A DNA stretch of 64,000 bases from Larus michahellis (GCF_964199755.1 NC_133929.1:1178001-1242000); one strand, 5' to 3'. Positions 10,616 through 25,108 are shown, counted from the stretch's first letter. Notes: generated by a model not told the origin, from the sequence alone. Program-made: numbers and translations.

Positions 10616-11872
10616 TCCTTCGTTTGAGAGTATTTCACTGCCAGTTGGAGTTTTGTTTGAAAAAAGAAGCAGAGCTAAGGTTCTGAAGGTGTACTTTTTG
10701 AAATAAAACTACTGGATAAGAATACAATTTGCTTCAATGTTGATAGCTTTAACATTTTAATGTATGTTCTGTTGGTATTAAGAGAGTGGAGGTTGGAAGC
10801 AAGAGGTGAGGCACAAGAGCTGAAAATGGCTGCAGCTGGGAATGACCACTATTTCCATTTTTATCCCCCCCACGCAAAGCTAAGTGCTGTAGATTTTAGA
10901 GTGATTTGTATCCTTGATGTTCTTGATATATCTTTATTGAAAGGGAGGTTTATTATGTAAAGTTAGAAGTTGGTATGTCATGCTGCCTGGTTATGGCAGC
11001 ATCTGTAGATCAAATATCTGATTTTTGGAAGTGGTGAGAAGAGCTAACGGTCATCTAAACTATGGAAAATTTCTCCCATGAACTGGGCTCAGGTACTTAA
11101 GGAACACACATGTTAAAAACCGTGCATAAAGATCACTCATCACTTTCTTATTCATCTGACATTATATTGATTCTGAATAAATAGACCATGTTTGTAATTT
11201 CTGCTCACAGTGACTACCTGACGTTCTGCAAAATCAGTTATCTAAAACAAAGCCCTATTCTTCAAAGAAATATTTATATTCCACCTGGTGAAGATCCAGG
11301 GGTGAGTGTAGGGCTCTTTGTTATTGCCTCCATCTCAGCACTAGGGATTTAGGTATTAATGCCTGGGCAATGGGCTTTGGCTCCAGACCCCACCATGTCT
11401 CAGAGGATGGCCCAGTCATACTGACTATGGTCCAAAAGCAGCGTGTTTTTCAGATGCTGCTCCTCGACCCGTCTGATAATGTCTGGAACTGGGTGAAACT
11501 TGCCTTCAACTATTCAAATATTTTCAAGTGTGACTTTGTTTTCCTCTAAAACATTACTCCAAAACTCATTAAGAAATAACCTGCAAACTGGCATTTACAG
11601 CTCTCAGCTGGGATGTCTTTCATATCCAGGATATAAACCCAAGTTTATATTTGTTGCCGTACTGTTATACCTGGACTACTGAATCATCTCCCCCATTAAT
11701 TAAAACCGAAAAGTTTTAAAAGAGGCAATTCTCATTTAAGGCAACCACTAGAGCATGGGAATCTAGTGTAACTAACCCACAAGGTCATTTTCCTCAGGGG
11801 AGTTCCAGGTGCAGATTCTGTCACTGTGAAGAAACCTCTTGGCTGTGTTCACAGCAGTACACCATGTATTAA
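10616..11872. other. Non-coding stretch, nothing recognised
   Basis: No convincing ORF, repeat or RNA gene seen between the minisatellite and the CR1 copy. Confidence 0.5.
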
Positions 11873-12812
11873 TCATAGGATCATAGAATGGTTTGGGTTG
11901 GAAGGGACCTTAAAGATCATCCAGTTCCAACCCCCCTGCCATGGGCAGGGACACCTCCCACCAGCCCAGGCTGCTCCAAGCCCCGTCCAACCTGGCTTTG
12001 AACACCTCCAGGGATGGGGCAGCCACAGCTTCTCTGGGCAACCTGGGCCGGTGTCTCACTGCCCTCAGAGTAAGGAATTTCTTCCAAATATCTAATCTAA
12101 ATTTCCCCTCTTTCAGTTTAAAATCGTTACCCCTCATCCCATTGCTACACTCCCTCATAAAGAATCCCTCCCCATCTCTCCTGGAGCCCCTTCAGGTACT
12201 GGAAGGCTGCTATAAGGTCTCCCTGGAGCCTTCTCTTCTCCAGGCTGAACAACCCCAACTCTCTCAGCCTGTCCTCACAGCAGAGGTGCTCCAGCCCCCT
12301 TATCATTTCGGTGGCCCTCTGCTGGACCTGTTCCAACAGGTCCTTGTCCTTCCTGTACTGAGGACTCCAAAGTTGGACGCAGTACTCCAGATGGGGCCTC
12401 AGCAGAGTGGAGCAGAGGGGGAGAATTACCTCCTTCAACCTGCTGGACGCTTTTCTTTTGATGCCGCCCAGGATGCAGTTGGCTTTCTGGGCTGCGAGCT
12501 CACATTGCTGGCTCATATTGAGCTTCTTGTCCACCAGCACCCCCAAGTCCTTCTCCTCAGGGCTGCTCTTCAGCCATTCTCCACCCAGCCTGGATCTGTG
12601 CTTGGGATGGCTGTGACCCAGCTGCAGGACCTTGCACTTGGCCTGGTTGAACTTCATGAGGTTTGCACGGGCCCACCTCTCCAGCCTGTCCAGCTCCCTC
12701 TAGATGGCGTCCCTTCCCTCCAGCATGTTAACCGTGCCACACGGCTTGGTGTCATCGAACAATTGGCTGAGGGTGCACTCGATCCCCCTGTCCATGTCAC
12801 CATTTAGTCTGT
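11873..12812 (-). mobile_element. CR1 LINE, 5'-truncated
   Basis: The plus strand opens ATCATAGAATGGTTTGGGTT, the reverse complement of an avian CR1 3' end. On the minus strand the ORF2 C-terminus is readable (12657-12145: [48 protein letters not shown]). Upstream at about 12812-12700 is the RT piece FDDTK, where the catalytic box appears as FDD, with a stop at about 12702. A typical 5'-truncated, dead CR1. Confidence 0.93.
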
Positions 12813-15616
<2,804 letters not shown>

Positions 15617-16965
15617 AAAAAGTTTTTATAAATATATCAACAAAAAGAGAGCCAGGGAGAATCTCCATCCCTTACTGGATGTGGGGGGGAAAGTTGCAAC
15701 CAAGGACGAGGAGAAGGCTGAGATACTGAATGCCCTCTTTGCCTCTGTCTTCAATAGTCAGACCAGCGATCCCCAGGGTGCTCAGCCTCCGGAGCTGGAA
15801 GATAAGGATGGAGAGCAGAACAAGCCACCCATAATCCAGGAGGAAGTAGTCAATGATCTGCTTCTGCACCTAGATGCACACAAGTCTATGGGGCCGGATG
15901 GGATTCACCCAAGAGTACTCAGGGAGCTGGCGGGAGAGCTCACCAAGCCTTTCTCCATCATTTATCAACAATCCTGGTCAACAGGGGAGGTACCAGATGA
16001 CTGGAGGGTGGCTAATGTGATGCTCATCTACAAGAAGGGTCGGAAGGAGGATCCAGGGAACTACAGGCCTGTCAGCCTGACCTCGGTACCAGGAAAGATC
16101 ATGGAGAGGATCATCTCGAGTGAGCTCTCACGGCAAGTGCAGGGCAGCCAAGGGATTGGGGCCAGCCAGCAGGGGTTTAGGAAAGGGAGGTCCTGCTTAA
16201 CCAACCTGATCTCTTTCTATGACCATGTGACCCGCCTTCTGGATGCGGGGAAGGCGGTGGACGTTGTCTATCTGGACTTTGGTAAGGCCTTTGACACCGT
16301 CCCCCACAGCATTCTCCTGGAGAAGCTGGCGAATCCTGGCATAGACAAGTGTACTCTTTGCTGGGTTAAAAACTGGCTGGATGGCCATGCCCAGAGAGTT
16401 GTCATTAATGGGGTGAAATCCTCTTGGCAGCCACTCACCAGTGGTGTCCCTCAGGGCTCAGTTTTGGGGCCAGTTTTGTTTAATATTTAATATTTGTTTA
16501 ATATCTTTATCAATGATCTGAATGAGGCTGAGGAGAGGCTGAGGGAGCTGGGCATGCTTAGCTTGGAGAAGAGGAGGCTGAGGGGAGACCTCATTGCCCT
16601 CTACAACTACCTGAAAGGAGGGTGTAGAGAGGTGGGTGTTGGCCTCTTCTCCCAGGTGAATAATGACAGGACCAGAGGAAATGGTCTGAAGCTGCGGCAG
16701 GGGAGATTTAGGTTAGATATCAGGAAGAATGACTTTACTGAAAGAGTGGTCAGGCACTGGAACAGCCTGCCCAGGGAGGTGGTTGAGTCGCCATCCCTAG
16801 AGGTATTTAAGAAATGTCTAGATTTGGCACTTCAGGGCGTGCTCTAGTGGCAGAGATTGTAGGTTGCTTTTTTGGGGTTTTTTTGTGTGTGTGTATGGTT
16901 GGACTCGATGATCTCAAAGGTCCTTTCCAACCAGGAAGATTCTATGATTCTATGATTTTATGATC
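15617..16965 (+). mobile_element. CR1 LINE with internal deletion in ORF2
   Basis: The RT is readable at 15681-16490: [82 protein letters not shown]. The frame then hits a stop within a short duplication of TTTAATATT and restarts as [21 protein letters not shown]. It thereby skips the FADD active site and about 150 residues present in the CR1 at 39431-40453. The 3' end has GGACTCGATGATCTCAAAGG and three ATTCTATGATT-type terminal repeats. Confidence 0.93.
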
Positions 16966-18324
16966 TCCAGTTTGCTGAAGTGTTGCCTGAGCTCCTCCTC
17001 TGCCAGCTGAGGCCAGCAGATCCTCCGCCCCAAGGGAAGCTCTTCTCTGCTCGGGCCTTTTGCCCAGGTCTGCGGGGCCTGGCATGTCTGGAGGCTGGTC
17101 CGGCTGGGACCCTCCTGCCCCAGGGGGACTGGCAGAACCGAGAGCAGCCTCAAGAGCTGCCATAGGCGAGTGAAGGCCGGGAGGGTTCTAAAAGGGTGCC
17201 AAACAAGTCCTGAACCTTGAGCGTCTCTCGAGCTTAACGATGAGAATTCTTCCCAGCAGCTCGTGCGGGGCTCTGTTTTGCAGCTGTGCGGAAAAGAGCC
17301 CGGAGAGCCCCGGGGTGCGCTAGTTCTTGCAGTGCTTCCGCGGCACCGAGGGCTTTTCTGCTCCTCAGACTGCAAGCCAGTGAGCGTGCTGGGGGTGCCC
17401 AAGAGGCTGGGAGGGGACAGAGCAGGGACATCTGAGGCCAACCCACAGCCCACAATCCCACAGCCTACCACAGCGTGCTCAGCAATGAAAGTGTGTGCGG
17501 GGGGTGAATGTTGGCGGGGGCTGCCCTTGGTCAGGGCCTGGCTGGGCATCACTCGCTTGTTGGTCAGCAATTGCTTTCTTTTGCATCCCTTGTTTTCCTT
17601 GGGCTTTTTTTTCTAACCCACCAGTTTTCTCCCTTTCCCCCTTCCGACGCTCCCCCTGCACCCCACTGCGCAGGAGCGAGGGAGCGGCTGTGTGGCGCTG
17701 AGCTGCCAGCCAGGCTTCAGCCACACCAGCCTGTGAGCAAAATTGTTCCCTAGCGAGGGGAAGAGGACTCCCCCTTCCTCCTCCATCACGCTGCGGGCAT
17801 CCCCTCTATCCCACTGGGATGCACGACAGCCTCAGCACTCCGGCTGCTCCTGGAGCCGCTTCCAAAGTTTTTTGGGTGAGCTGAGGCATTTACGGTGCCC
17901 AGCGTGGAAGGGAATGCCTGGCATTGCCATGAGTTGGGGGGGGCTGAGGAAACTGCCCCACAAGCAGTGTGCCAGGAGGACGGCTGGCCGCAGGGGACAG
18001 CAAGCTGCAGGGGAGGGTGGCTGCGTAAGGACCTTTAGCCCTTGCTGGCCACCGAGCCCTGCCTACGTCTTGCCCTGGCTCTGAGCGCATGGCGCGGCTC
18101 CGAGGAGAGAGCCGAGCCTCAGCAGGACGTGGTCCTGGGCAACCTGCTCTAGGCGAGCCTGCTGGAGCAGATGTTGGAGCAGGCCAGCTCTGCACATCCC
18201 CCAGTTTCTTGTCATTTAGACAAGGAGTCCATCACCTGATGTCCCCCCCACACCTGGGAAAGGGAATGGGGAAAAAACCACGGAAACACGAGGGCTGAAA
18301 GAGAAACAAATTTAATAGAAAAAG
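16966..18324. other. GC-rich stretch, no gene recognised
   Basis: Several medium ORFs on both strands (for example 16950-17570 minus and 17743-18084 plus) have Pro/Ser/Gly/Arg-rich content without domain features. A short CR1-tail-like phrase, CCTGGGCAACCTGCTCTAGG, sits at about 18135-18154. I cannot support a gene here. Confidence 0.4.
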
Positions 18325-18607
18325 TAATTCAGACAGGCTGAGAGAGTTGGCGTTGTTCAGCCTGGAGAAGAGAATCACGGAGGAGACCTTATAGCAGTCT
18401 TCCAGTCCATAAAGGGGGCCTACAGGAAGGATGGGGAGGCTGTCTTCATCAGGGAGTGTAATGATAGGACAAGGGGTAACGGATTCCCCGGGGCAACCTG
18501 TGAAAACGGGGTAGCCTCTAGTGGGAGGTGTTCCTGCCTAGGGCAGGGGGTTTTAACTAGATGATCTTCAGGGTTGCTTCCAACCCGAACCTTTCTATGA
18601 TTCTATA
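18325..18607 (+). mobile_element. CR1 LINE 3' fragment
   Basis: The sequence matches the last part of CR1 ORF2 and its 3' UTR as seen in the other copies here (GAGAGAGTTGGCGTTGTTCAGCC..., TAACTAGATGATCTTCAGGG) and ends with TTCTATGATTCTAT. Confidence 0.85.
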
Positions 18608-19618
18608 AATCCCACCTACAGGACCCAAAAAACCCTCAATATCCCTCTTAGGGAATCCCAAAAGACCCATGGGAACCCCCCCAAGTTTTATTGAGCTCTA
18701 CATATCTTCCTATGTGGTCCTATCTGCTAGAATTGTGTCTTTTATGGACACTGCCAATGGCGTTGCATTTTTTCTTATTGTATGGGATTGAAAATGCAAA
18801 TACTAAATGGGAAGACGATTAGCATTTTGTTGCAGTTCCTGCATTTCCAACAAAACTTCCAATACTGCTGTATTTGTGGCGTTTTTACTGGCATCGGTGG
18901 AAAGAGGCGGTTTGCACTTTTAGGTTCCATTCAGCTGGCTGGCTTTGCAAAACTGACTTAAGCATGTGAACTGAGGAGATGTGGACCTTGAACCTGGTAG
19001 CGTTGCTGCTCCAAAGCGCTAGCTCTTGAGAGAGCTTCTGTTAAACACAAGTGTTTCTCAGGTACCAAGCTTCCAACGCGTGGCTGGCAAGCATTTTTCT
19101 TTTCTAGCTAGGGTAGATGGTCATGGCAATAAAGTGTTACAATGAGCAGTATACGCTGATACTTGTTTGGAAAGCTTGCTTTCTCTGTCTGTTTTCCTGT
19201 TTCCCAAATGTCTCTATCCCCTTCTTCGCGTTCTTTTAAAAGCTTGGAGTCTTTTATAGATGGTGCCTAGTGCTGTGTCCATCTTTTATTTCCTCTCCTG
19301 TGTGGAAGTTCACAGAGCCCAGGGACCCTATGGCTCCGCCCCATGGCAACATGGACCACGGAGACCCAGACCTCGGCCCCACAGAGGGGCTGTGGAGGGG
19401 CTCACGGCCTGTCCTGGTCCCCCCCACACCTGTGATGTCATTATGGGGCATGTTCCAGAGCCACCGGACAGGTAGGGGTTCCACTCTGATGTTGGAGGGA
19501 GGGCAAGGACAAAGTGCTGTAAGCACCCCAGAGAGAAGCATCTCCCAGTGCCTCAGGCGTCGAGGTGGGTGACAGCTTGGCTCGCACCGCATACTCCTCC
19601 TCACCCAGGGAGAGGAAG
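18608..19618. other. Upstream region of the KLHL10-like gene
   Basis: No coding sequence recognised. At 19310-19380 a GC-rich patch includes CCGCCCCATGGCAACATGG, promoter-like in composition. The reading frame of the KLHL10-like first exon stays open upstream of the chosen ATG to at least 19565, so a longer N-terminus or a preceding exon is possible. Confidence 0.35.
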
Positions 19619-20795
19619 ATGAGCGCTGTGGCTTGCACCGCCTTCCACGGGCTTTGCCCAGAAGGGAAGCTGGGCGATGGGATCATCAGCGTGGACGGCA
19701 TTGAATTCATTGCTCACAAGATGATCCTCTCTAGCTGCAGTCCGTACTTCAGGTGAGTGCTTGAAGGAGGAGGGGATGGGGCCAAACAGTATTTCCTGCT
19801 CTGTGACACACTGTGCCTTCGTGTATCTCCAGCGCTTCCCTCGGCACTCCAACTCTCCTCCAGCAGTTCCCCCTAGTCCTGGTACCTCCCCAGACACCAA
19901 AATTCATCCACAAACTCAGATGGAACAGCAGCGCTGGAAGTGGTGTCTGGCGAAGCCCCAGATACGGTGCAGGGCTGAGAGCATGGCCAGCCTGGCTGCT
20001 CTGCTGCCAGGCGGGAGGCTTTCCTTCCCCACACACCGTTATTCTCTGCTCTTCTCGTTGAAGCAAGGTGCCCACTCGCCCTGTGGCTCCTTCTTAAAAC
20101 AAGCGGCTACTAAAACATTCCTTCATCAAACTCCATGGCCTCCCAGCATGGCTACTGCTAGTGCCCAAATTGGTGCCCGGGGAAGGAGGCACAGGGGATA
20201 ATGGGGTCAGGGTGTCACACGGCGAGGCCGCTTTCTTCCCCAGCACTGCTTTGTTTTTTTCAGGGCTTTGTTCTCCAGCAGCTGGAGCAATGCCGAGAGG
20301 AAGGTCTATCAAATCCCCGGCACTTCCTCACAAATGATGAGGCTCCTCATGGAATATGCCTACACCGGGACAGTGCTGCTCACGGATGACAACGTTGAAA
20401 GTTTGCTAATCGTGGCAGACCAGTTCAACGTCCTGGACATCGTCAGACTGTGCTGCGAGTTCTTAAAATCCCAGCTGTGCTTGGAAAATTGCATTGGCAT
20501 CTGGAGATTCACCGGCTACTACTACTGTCCTGACCTGCGAGAAGCAGCCCACGAGTTCATCCTGCATCACTTTGAGGAGGTGACCAAGGTGTCCACAGAG
20601 TTTCTGGCGCTCTCCTTCAATGAGCTGGAACGCCTGCTGGAGAAGGATGAGCTCCCTGTGAAAGAAGAGGCCGTGCTCGAGGCCGTTCTGAAATGGGTTG
20701 CCCATGACCTGCAGAGCAGGAGGCAGCACGTGGTAGTCTTGCTGGGCAAGGAAGGGTGGAAGTGTGGACAGAAGGGAGTTTTTTTCTCTAAATAA
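19619..20795 (+). CDS. KLHL10-like: KLHL10-like BTB-BACK protein, truncated before the kelch repeats
   Basis: KLHL10 is a testis-enriched substrate adaptor of CUL3 ubiquitin ligases. The order is N-terminal BTB, BACK linker, then six kelch repeats. Exon 1 (ATG at 19619 to 19752) encodes MSAVACTAFHGLCPEGKL and onward through HKMILSSCSPYFR, with donor GTGAGT. Exon 2 (20264-20795) follows a pyrimidine-rich TTTTTTTCAG acceptor and continues the split Arg codon into ALFSSSW, giving the rest of BTB and a BACK domain (DNCIGI-like CLENCIGIWRF, YYYCPDLREAAHEF). At LLGK the expected splice donor is absent (AAG followed by GAAGGG). The frame reads on 14 codons to a TAA lying inside an AATAAA. No kelch repeats follow. 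It may be a BTB-BACK-only isoform, a recent paralogue or a pseudogene; coding conservation is high. Confidence 0.85.
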
Positions 20796-20796
20796 A
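20791..20796 (+). promoter_or_regulatory. AATAAA poly(A) signal overlapping the stop codon
   Basis: AATAAA at 20791-20796 contains the TAA stop (20793-20795) of the KLHL10-like frame. In a full-length gene this would be intronic. Confidence 0.5.
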
Positions 20797-20934
20797 ATCA
20801 GCGTTACTGACAGTTAAGACTTTGCTTAAAACTTTTGAACTCACGCGTGCGCACTGGTGTGAATTTGTGTTCCCTGTTCCCTGAACTTACACGTCCCTCT
20901 TGCAAATCTGCAAGTGCCATTTCTATCAGTTTCA

Positions 20935-21745
20935 TAGGAACTAGATTTTCATCAGTGTCCTGGAAGGTCCTATTGACCGGCTTTTGAAGAGCTGGAAGTT
21001 TGCTTCCGTGAGATTCAGGGTCCTGACTTTACTCTTCCCCCTGACGCCCACACCCCTCAGGACTGTGAACTCCACCAGCGCCCGACCACCGCAGCCCAGG
21101 CTGCCTCCAATCTTGATGTCACCCATTAGCAGCTCATTTGCGTTGGTGCCCTTCAGGTCCAGTATGGCCGCTCCTCTGGTGGGGCTGTCTGTGACCTGGC
21201 TTAAGAAGTTATCTTCAAGGCACTCAGCTCTGGGTGTCTCCTGGATTGCCTCCAGCTTGCCGTGCTGCTTTTCCAGCAGCTGTCGGGGCGGCGGAAGTCC
21301 CCCGGCAGGACGAGAACCTGTGAGCATGATGCCTGCTGCTGTAGCTGGAGCAAGGCGGCTTCGTCAATAGGCTCCCCTTGATCGGGCAGCCTGGAGTAGA
21401 CACCAACCCCAAGGCTCCCTTTGTTGCCTGGCTCTCTAATTCTTACCCGTAAGCTTTCAACCTGCTCTTGGCTATTCTTCAGAGACAGCTCTTCACACTC
21501 TACCCGTTTCTTGACCCAGAGGGCAGCCCCTCTGCCCCCTCTTCCTCCCCTGTTGCTGGCCATGGATAGTCACACTCCAGTCATGGGATTCATCCCACCA
21601 GGTTTCAGTAATGGCAACTAGGTGTCAGCTTTCCAGCAGCACGGTGGCTGCCAGCTCCTCCCGTTTGTTGCCCGTGCTGCATGCATTGGTGTCGAGGCAC
21701 TTTAGCTGGTCTGTCAGCCATGTCACCTTCTTAGAGGAACACACC
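20935..21745 (-). mobile_element. CR1 LINE fragment, endonuclease region
   Basis: On the minus strand the sequence follows a CR1 apurinic-like endonuclease. It starts near 21740 with the conserved Asn-Ala-Cys region, then a TETWWDESHDW-like block (about 21610-21565), VLVLPGDFRRPDSCWK (GDFN motif degraded), and DNFLSQVTDSPTRGAAILDL, and ends near FRRADF-like sequence. Frameshifts and stops break it, and no RT or 3' end follows. Confidence 0.85.
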
Positions 21746-21889
21746 TTAATTTCTTTGAGCTATTCACTGCTGTTCCCCTCTTTTCTCCTCCCCTTTTGAC
21801 TCCTCCCCCTTTGGCTCCCCCCCATTACCTCAGGAGCCATTCCCTCATCTCTGGAAGACTTCAAGCGTCCTCCAGTGTTCCCAGCACGT

Positions 21890-23386
21890 GTATTCGGGGG
21901 CAGGGGGGAATGTGTTTAAGGGAGGGTGGGGCATTTGAGGAGAGGGTACTGTATTTGGGGGTGGGTGGGGGGAGGGATACGTTTAGGGGAGGAGGTACAT
22001 TTGAGGGAGGGGGGCTTAGAGTGGCTTTGTTAGGACCTTTTCTCTTGTGTTTTTCCATTAAAAGCTCTTTCTCCAGCCCCGCTCCGTGCCTGTGTGGGAG
22101 GGGAGGGAGCACAGGGGTGGTCAGCGGGAATGGGCCCCCACCAGGTGCCACAGCCCCGCTGAAAGGGTATTTTCATTCATACCTGTCCCTTGTTTAACTT
22201 GGACATTCAAGCAGCTCAACTTTTTCTGACTTACTTCTCCCTGTATACACATCACACTCTCCTGCAATCAGCCTTTCCTGTTCTCCTGACTTGGCCTTTC
22301 CCAGCGAGTTCTTGGCTAGTGGTTTTCTTCAAAGCTGCTTTAGTGCTGCTGAAGGATGTCGAAGCGACAGCTCTGGCGATCCAAGCACTGTACTCGCCCA
22401 TGAAAGCCTTCCAGCTCAGGCAGCCGCAACGCAGGATTCACAGCTCCTCGCTCCCCTGGACACGCTTCCAACCTCCGTATGACCCGATTCTATGACTGTG
22501 GAGCTGGAGAGGCTGCAACCAGGGTCCCAAACACATGGGGAAGATGGGGCAGCTATAGGGGAGGAAGCAGAGGTCAGAGAGTGCCATCTCACACCAAACA
22601 CCCCACACTTGTCACATCACTCTGTCTTTCAGTCTGAACTCCCACCCACACACCAAACACAAGGACAGGCTTTGCACTCCGGCCACTCTCATGAGCACCA
22701 GCCCTTGCTCGCTGCATTAGCAGCACAGCCTCCTTCATACACCCACCAGGAACGTGTGGCAGCACCAAACATCTGCAGTGAGCTTTGTGCTGGCTACAGC
22801 CCATGTCAGAGAACGACCCTGGCCCCCAGAGGGAAGGTGACTTTGTCCCACGGCTCCTCCATCCATCCTGCAGCCTGCCCACAGCAGGAAGAAGGCACAA
22901 CGGCCTGCGACAAAGGAGGAGCAAAAAACAGTTCCTCCCATGGGCCACCAGCAGCCGAAACACAAAGCCCTCTCACACCTCTGCTGGGCTGAGCTTGAAA
23001 ACGCTTCCAAAGGGTAATGTGGAAAACCCTGTTGCCGGAGCAGCACCAACAGAATTCTGCCCACGGGACAGCTTCAAGCAGATTTAACACCTCTGTGCAA
23101 TGGGAGACGGCTGAGCCCTGAGCAACCAGGCCTTCCATTTACTGCTTAAAAAAACCCCAGATTAAAAAAGCCCACACCAAGCGCCCTGCATCTCTGCAGA
23201 GAGCTCCACCTTCTCCAGCTGACAGCCAGCAGGAGGCAGAAGAGCCAAAGCCCCAAAGCACAGAACCCCTCAGAGGTCACCAGATGGGGGCCTCTAGGGG
23301 GGTTGTTCTGTCTCTCGAGCCAGGATGAGCCCTGCTCCCCCGGCACAGCAGCTGCTGCTCATCCCGAACGCCTCACAGGTCAGCAC
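21890..23386 (+). repeat. Left arm of a ~1.4-1.5-kb inverted duplication
   Basis: The reverse complement of this arm recurs at 61076-62497 and resumes at 62932-62965 after a solo LTR. Both copies give closely matching translations over long stretches (for example the frames at 22492-22992 and 61973-61473), indicating high identity. The arm ends exactly where the ERV3 LTR starts. No protein here is recognised; a TTCCATTAAAAGC motif at about 22056 resembles an ATTAAA poly(A) signal. The arm may be 3' UTR/intronic sequence of a duplicated locus. Confidence 0.85.
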
Positions 23387-23893
23387 TGTTATAGATTGTG
23401 GCCCAATAATTGGCAGGAACCAGTCCAATTAATCAAATTAGTTTATTAAGCAAGCGGCAGCAAGCAAAACAGCGCTGGGCGGCCGGGGAGTCTTTGCTCC
23501 GCCAACGGCGCACACCCACTTCCCGAAAGTAGCTGATTATATACTCTTCTGGTTCCCGTATATGTGTCAATCCTGGTATATTCTGTGTCTGAGCGTCGTG
23601 TTGCTAGGGGGTCGGTCTTGTCCTGCCTCCTGGTGGTGGTGAGGCTGAAGGCTCCTCATCTTTATCGGTGTCCTTGGGGAGACTCTTTTCAGCTTATCGC
23701 ACAACTTAGCTCTTCCCTTTGAAGTGTTAAAGCACACTGGATGCCTGTGATTTAGGCCTTGAGGTGTCAAAGTGCACCAGATAGCACACCGGATGCCTGC
23801 GATTTAAGTATGTGAAGAGTCAAAGCATTGTAATTTTTCACCAGCCTTTAAGAAAGCCTGATTTGATTAACAAACATGATTTTATTTATTACA
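23387..23893 (-). repeat. 3' LTR of ERV3 (507 bp)
   Basis: On the minus strand it runs TGTAATAAATAAAATC ... CTATAACA. It has one fewer copy of a ~52-bp U3 repeat (the block with GTGATTTAGGCCTTGAGG) than the 5' LTR. It is bounded internally by a long polypurine tract. Confidence 0.93.
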
Positions 23894-23915
23894 ATCCCCC
23901 CCTTTTTTTTTTTTT
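23894..23915 (-). other. Polypurine tract of ERV3
   Basis: On the minus strand a run of A's followed by a run of G's and GAT sits directly against the LTR start. It overlaps the env stop codon (23916-23914). Confidence 0.9.
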
Positions 23916-24870
23916 ATTTACCATTTTGTTCATCAAATCTTTGGAGTTCAGCGTGACTTAAAGCTAATGTTACTCCTATTGCTGGTTCCTTATCTAATGG
24001 CTCGTATTTAGCCCTGATAAGCATTAAATGGGCAGCTTCCAGTCTGCCCTTTACAATTTCAATTACTTTGTTCAATATACAAGGGCCAAATGTTAATCCC
24101 AAAATTAATAGTATCATAGGTCCCGCGATGGTAGACAATAGCGTAGTCATCCATGGGGAATAATTGAACCAAGATTCATACCAATTTTGCTGTGCTTCTC
24201 TTTCTTTCTTTCTTTTTTCTAATCCTTCTCGTAGTTTTGTCATGGTGTCTCTAACTACTCCAGTGTGATCTGCATATACGCAGCATTCCTCATCCAGAGC
24301 AACACACAACCCCCCTTGCTGTGCAAACAATAAGACACCTACAAGATTTAGTAAAATTAGAATTAGAGTGTGGCGAGAAGGGTGGAAACCCGGCCGGTTA
24401 ATAAGTTTAGTTTGAACACTCACTCCAATTACCCAGTCCTTTTCAATGCTATCACTCCTCCTGGGGCATTTCGTGCGATTCCCTTGGTTAACACTGAGGC
24501 AGTCCTCCCAGTGGCTTTGTACAGTCCCACTCTGTGGGTTCTGTTCTCCACAGCTTTTTACTCCTCTGCCTCGCTCGTCGACTCGGTTGCTTCGAGCCAC
24601 GAGGGGTATCATCTTCTCGGCAGCAGGGGTAGTCTTCAGGAGAATAAATGCAATTTTTAGTCGCTTGCTTCTGTGCATTTCAGGTGAATCGCACTGAACC
24701 CCTTTAAGTGTCTTGCGACAACACACTTTAATAATGTCAATTACAAATGGAGCAGGCTCGCTAGGGTGATAGCAATCGTACTCGGGTTTAATACCCCGTG
24801 CAAATATCTCCCGCCATTCACTAGATTGCTCCTGGATTTCACCATGAAATATTTTTATGTCTAGAGCCAA
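23914..24870 (-). CDS. env: ERV3 env remnant: SU-less mini-Env with intact TM anchor
   Basis: Open frame of 318 codons. Residues 1-165 read through leader sequence without SU features. Residues 168-183 are a hydrophobic, signal-like segment ([15 protein letters not shown]), joined within a few residues to a gammaretroviral TM motif CX6CC (C189, C196, C197). A charged helix, a tryptophan-rich membrane-proximal stretch, a membrane anchor (about 248-275) and a cytoplasmic tail follow. SU and the N-terminal half of TM are therefore deleted while the frame stays open. There is no ATG at the 5' end; the first ATG codons are at residues 65 and 87. Whether it is expressed is unknown. The stop overlaps the polypurine tract. 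Confidence 0.75.
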   Translation of the reverse strand: MALDIKIFHGEIQEQSSEWREIFARGIKPEYDCYHPSEPAPFVIDIIKVCCRKTLKGVQCDSPEMHRSKRLKIAFILLKTTPAAEKMIPLVARSNRVDERGRGVKSCGEQNPQSGTVQSHWEDCLSVNQGNRTKCPRRSDSIEKDWVIGVSVQTKLINRPGFHPSRHTLILILLNLVGVLLFAQQGGLCVALDEECCVYADHTGVVRDTMTKLREGLEKRKKEREAQQNWYESWFNYSPWMTTLLSTIAGPMILLILGLTFGPCILNKVIEIVKGRLEAAHLMLIRAKYEPLDKEPAIGVTLALSHAELQRFDEQNGK

Positions 24871-25108
24871 TTTGGTGAGCTCACGCTCTTTGTCCCCACA
24901 AGGTTGGCAAACCCCTCGAGGGGGTATCCCGTAACGCCAATGGGTCCCCCTCCGTTCTCGACACCCTTTACAAATAAAACAAATAAAAAGGATAACAGTT
25001 ACAGCTCAGAATGTCACACTTGATTCTTATGTCCCCTGTATCACCGTAACCGTACCCCGCCGATATGCTGTAGTCGCTCACTTGTACCACAGTTATATGT
25101 GTGTCCAT

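Noticed and set aside
16950..17570. 206-codon minus-strand ORF in the GC-rich region
   Set aside because: No domain features, no convincing splice sites or start context, and competing open frames on the plus strand.
19341..19350. CCATGGCAAC, an RFX X-box-like half site upstream of the KLHL10-like gene
   Set aside because: A single half-site in a GC-rich patch is too weak to call, although RFX factors do regulate testis genes.
22190..22992. ORFs shared by both inverted arms (101 and 166 codons)
   Set aside because: Conserved only because the arms are recent duplicates; overlapping frames on the other strand are also open, and no family is recognised.
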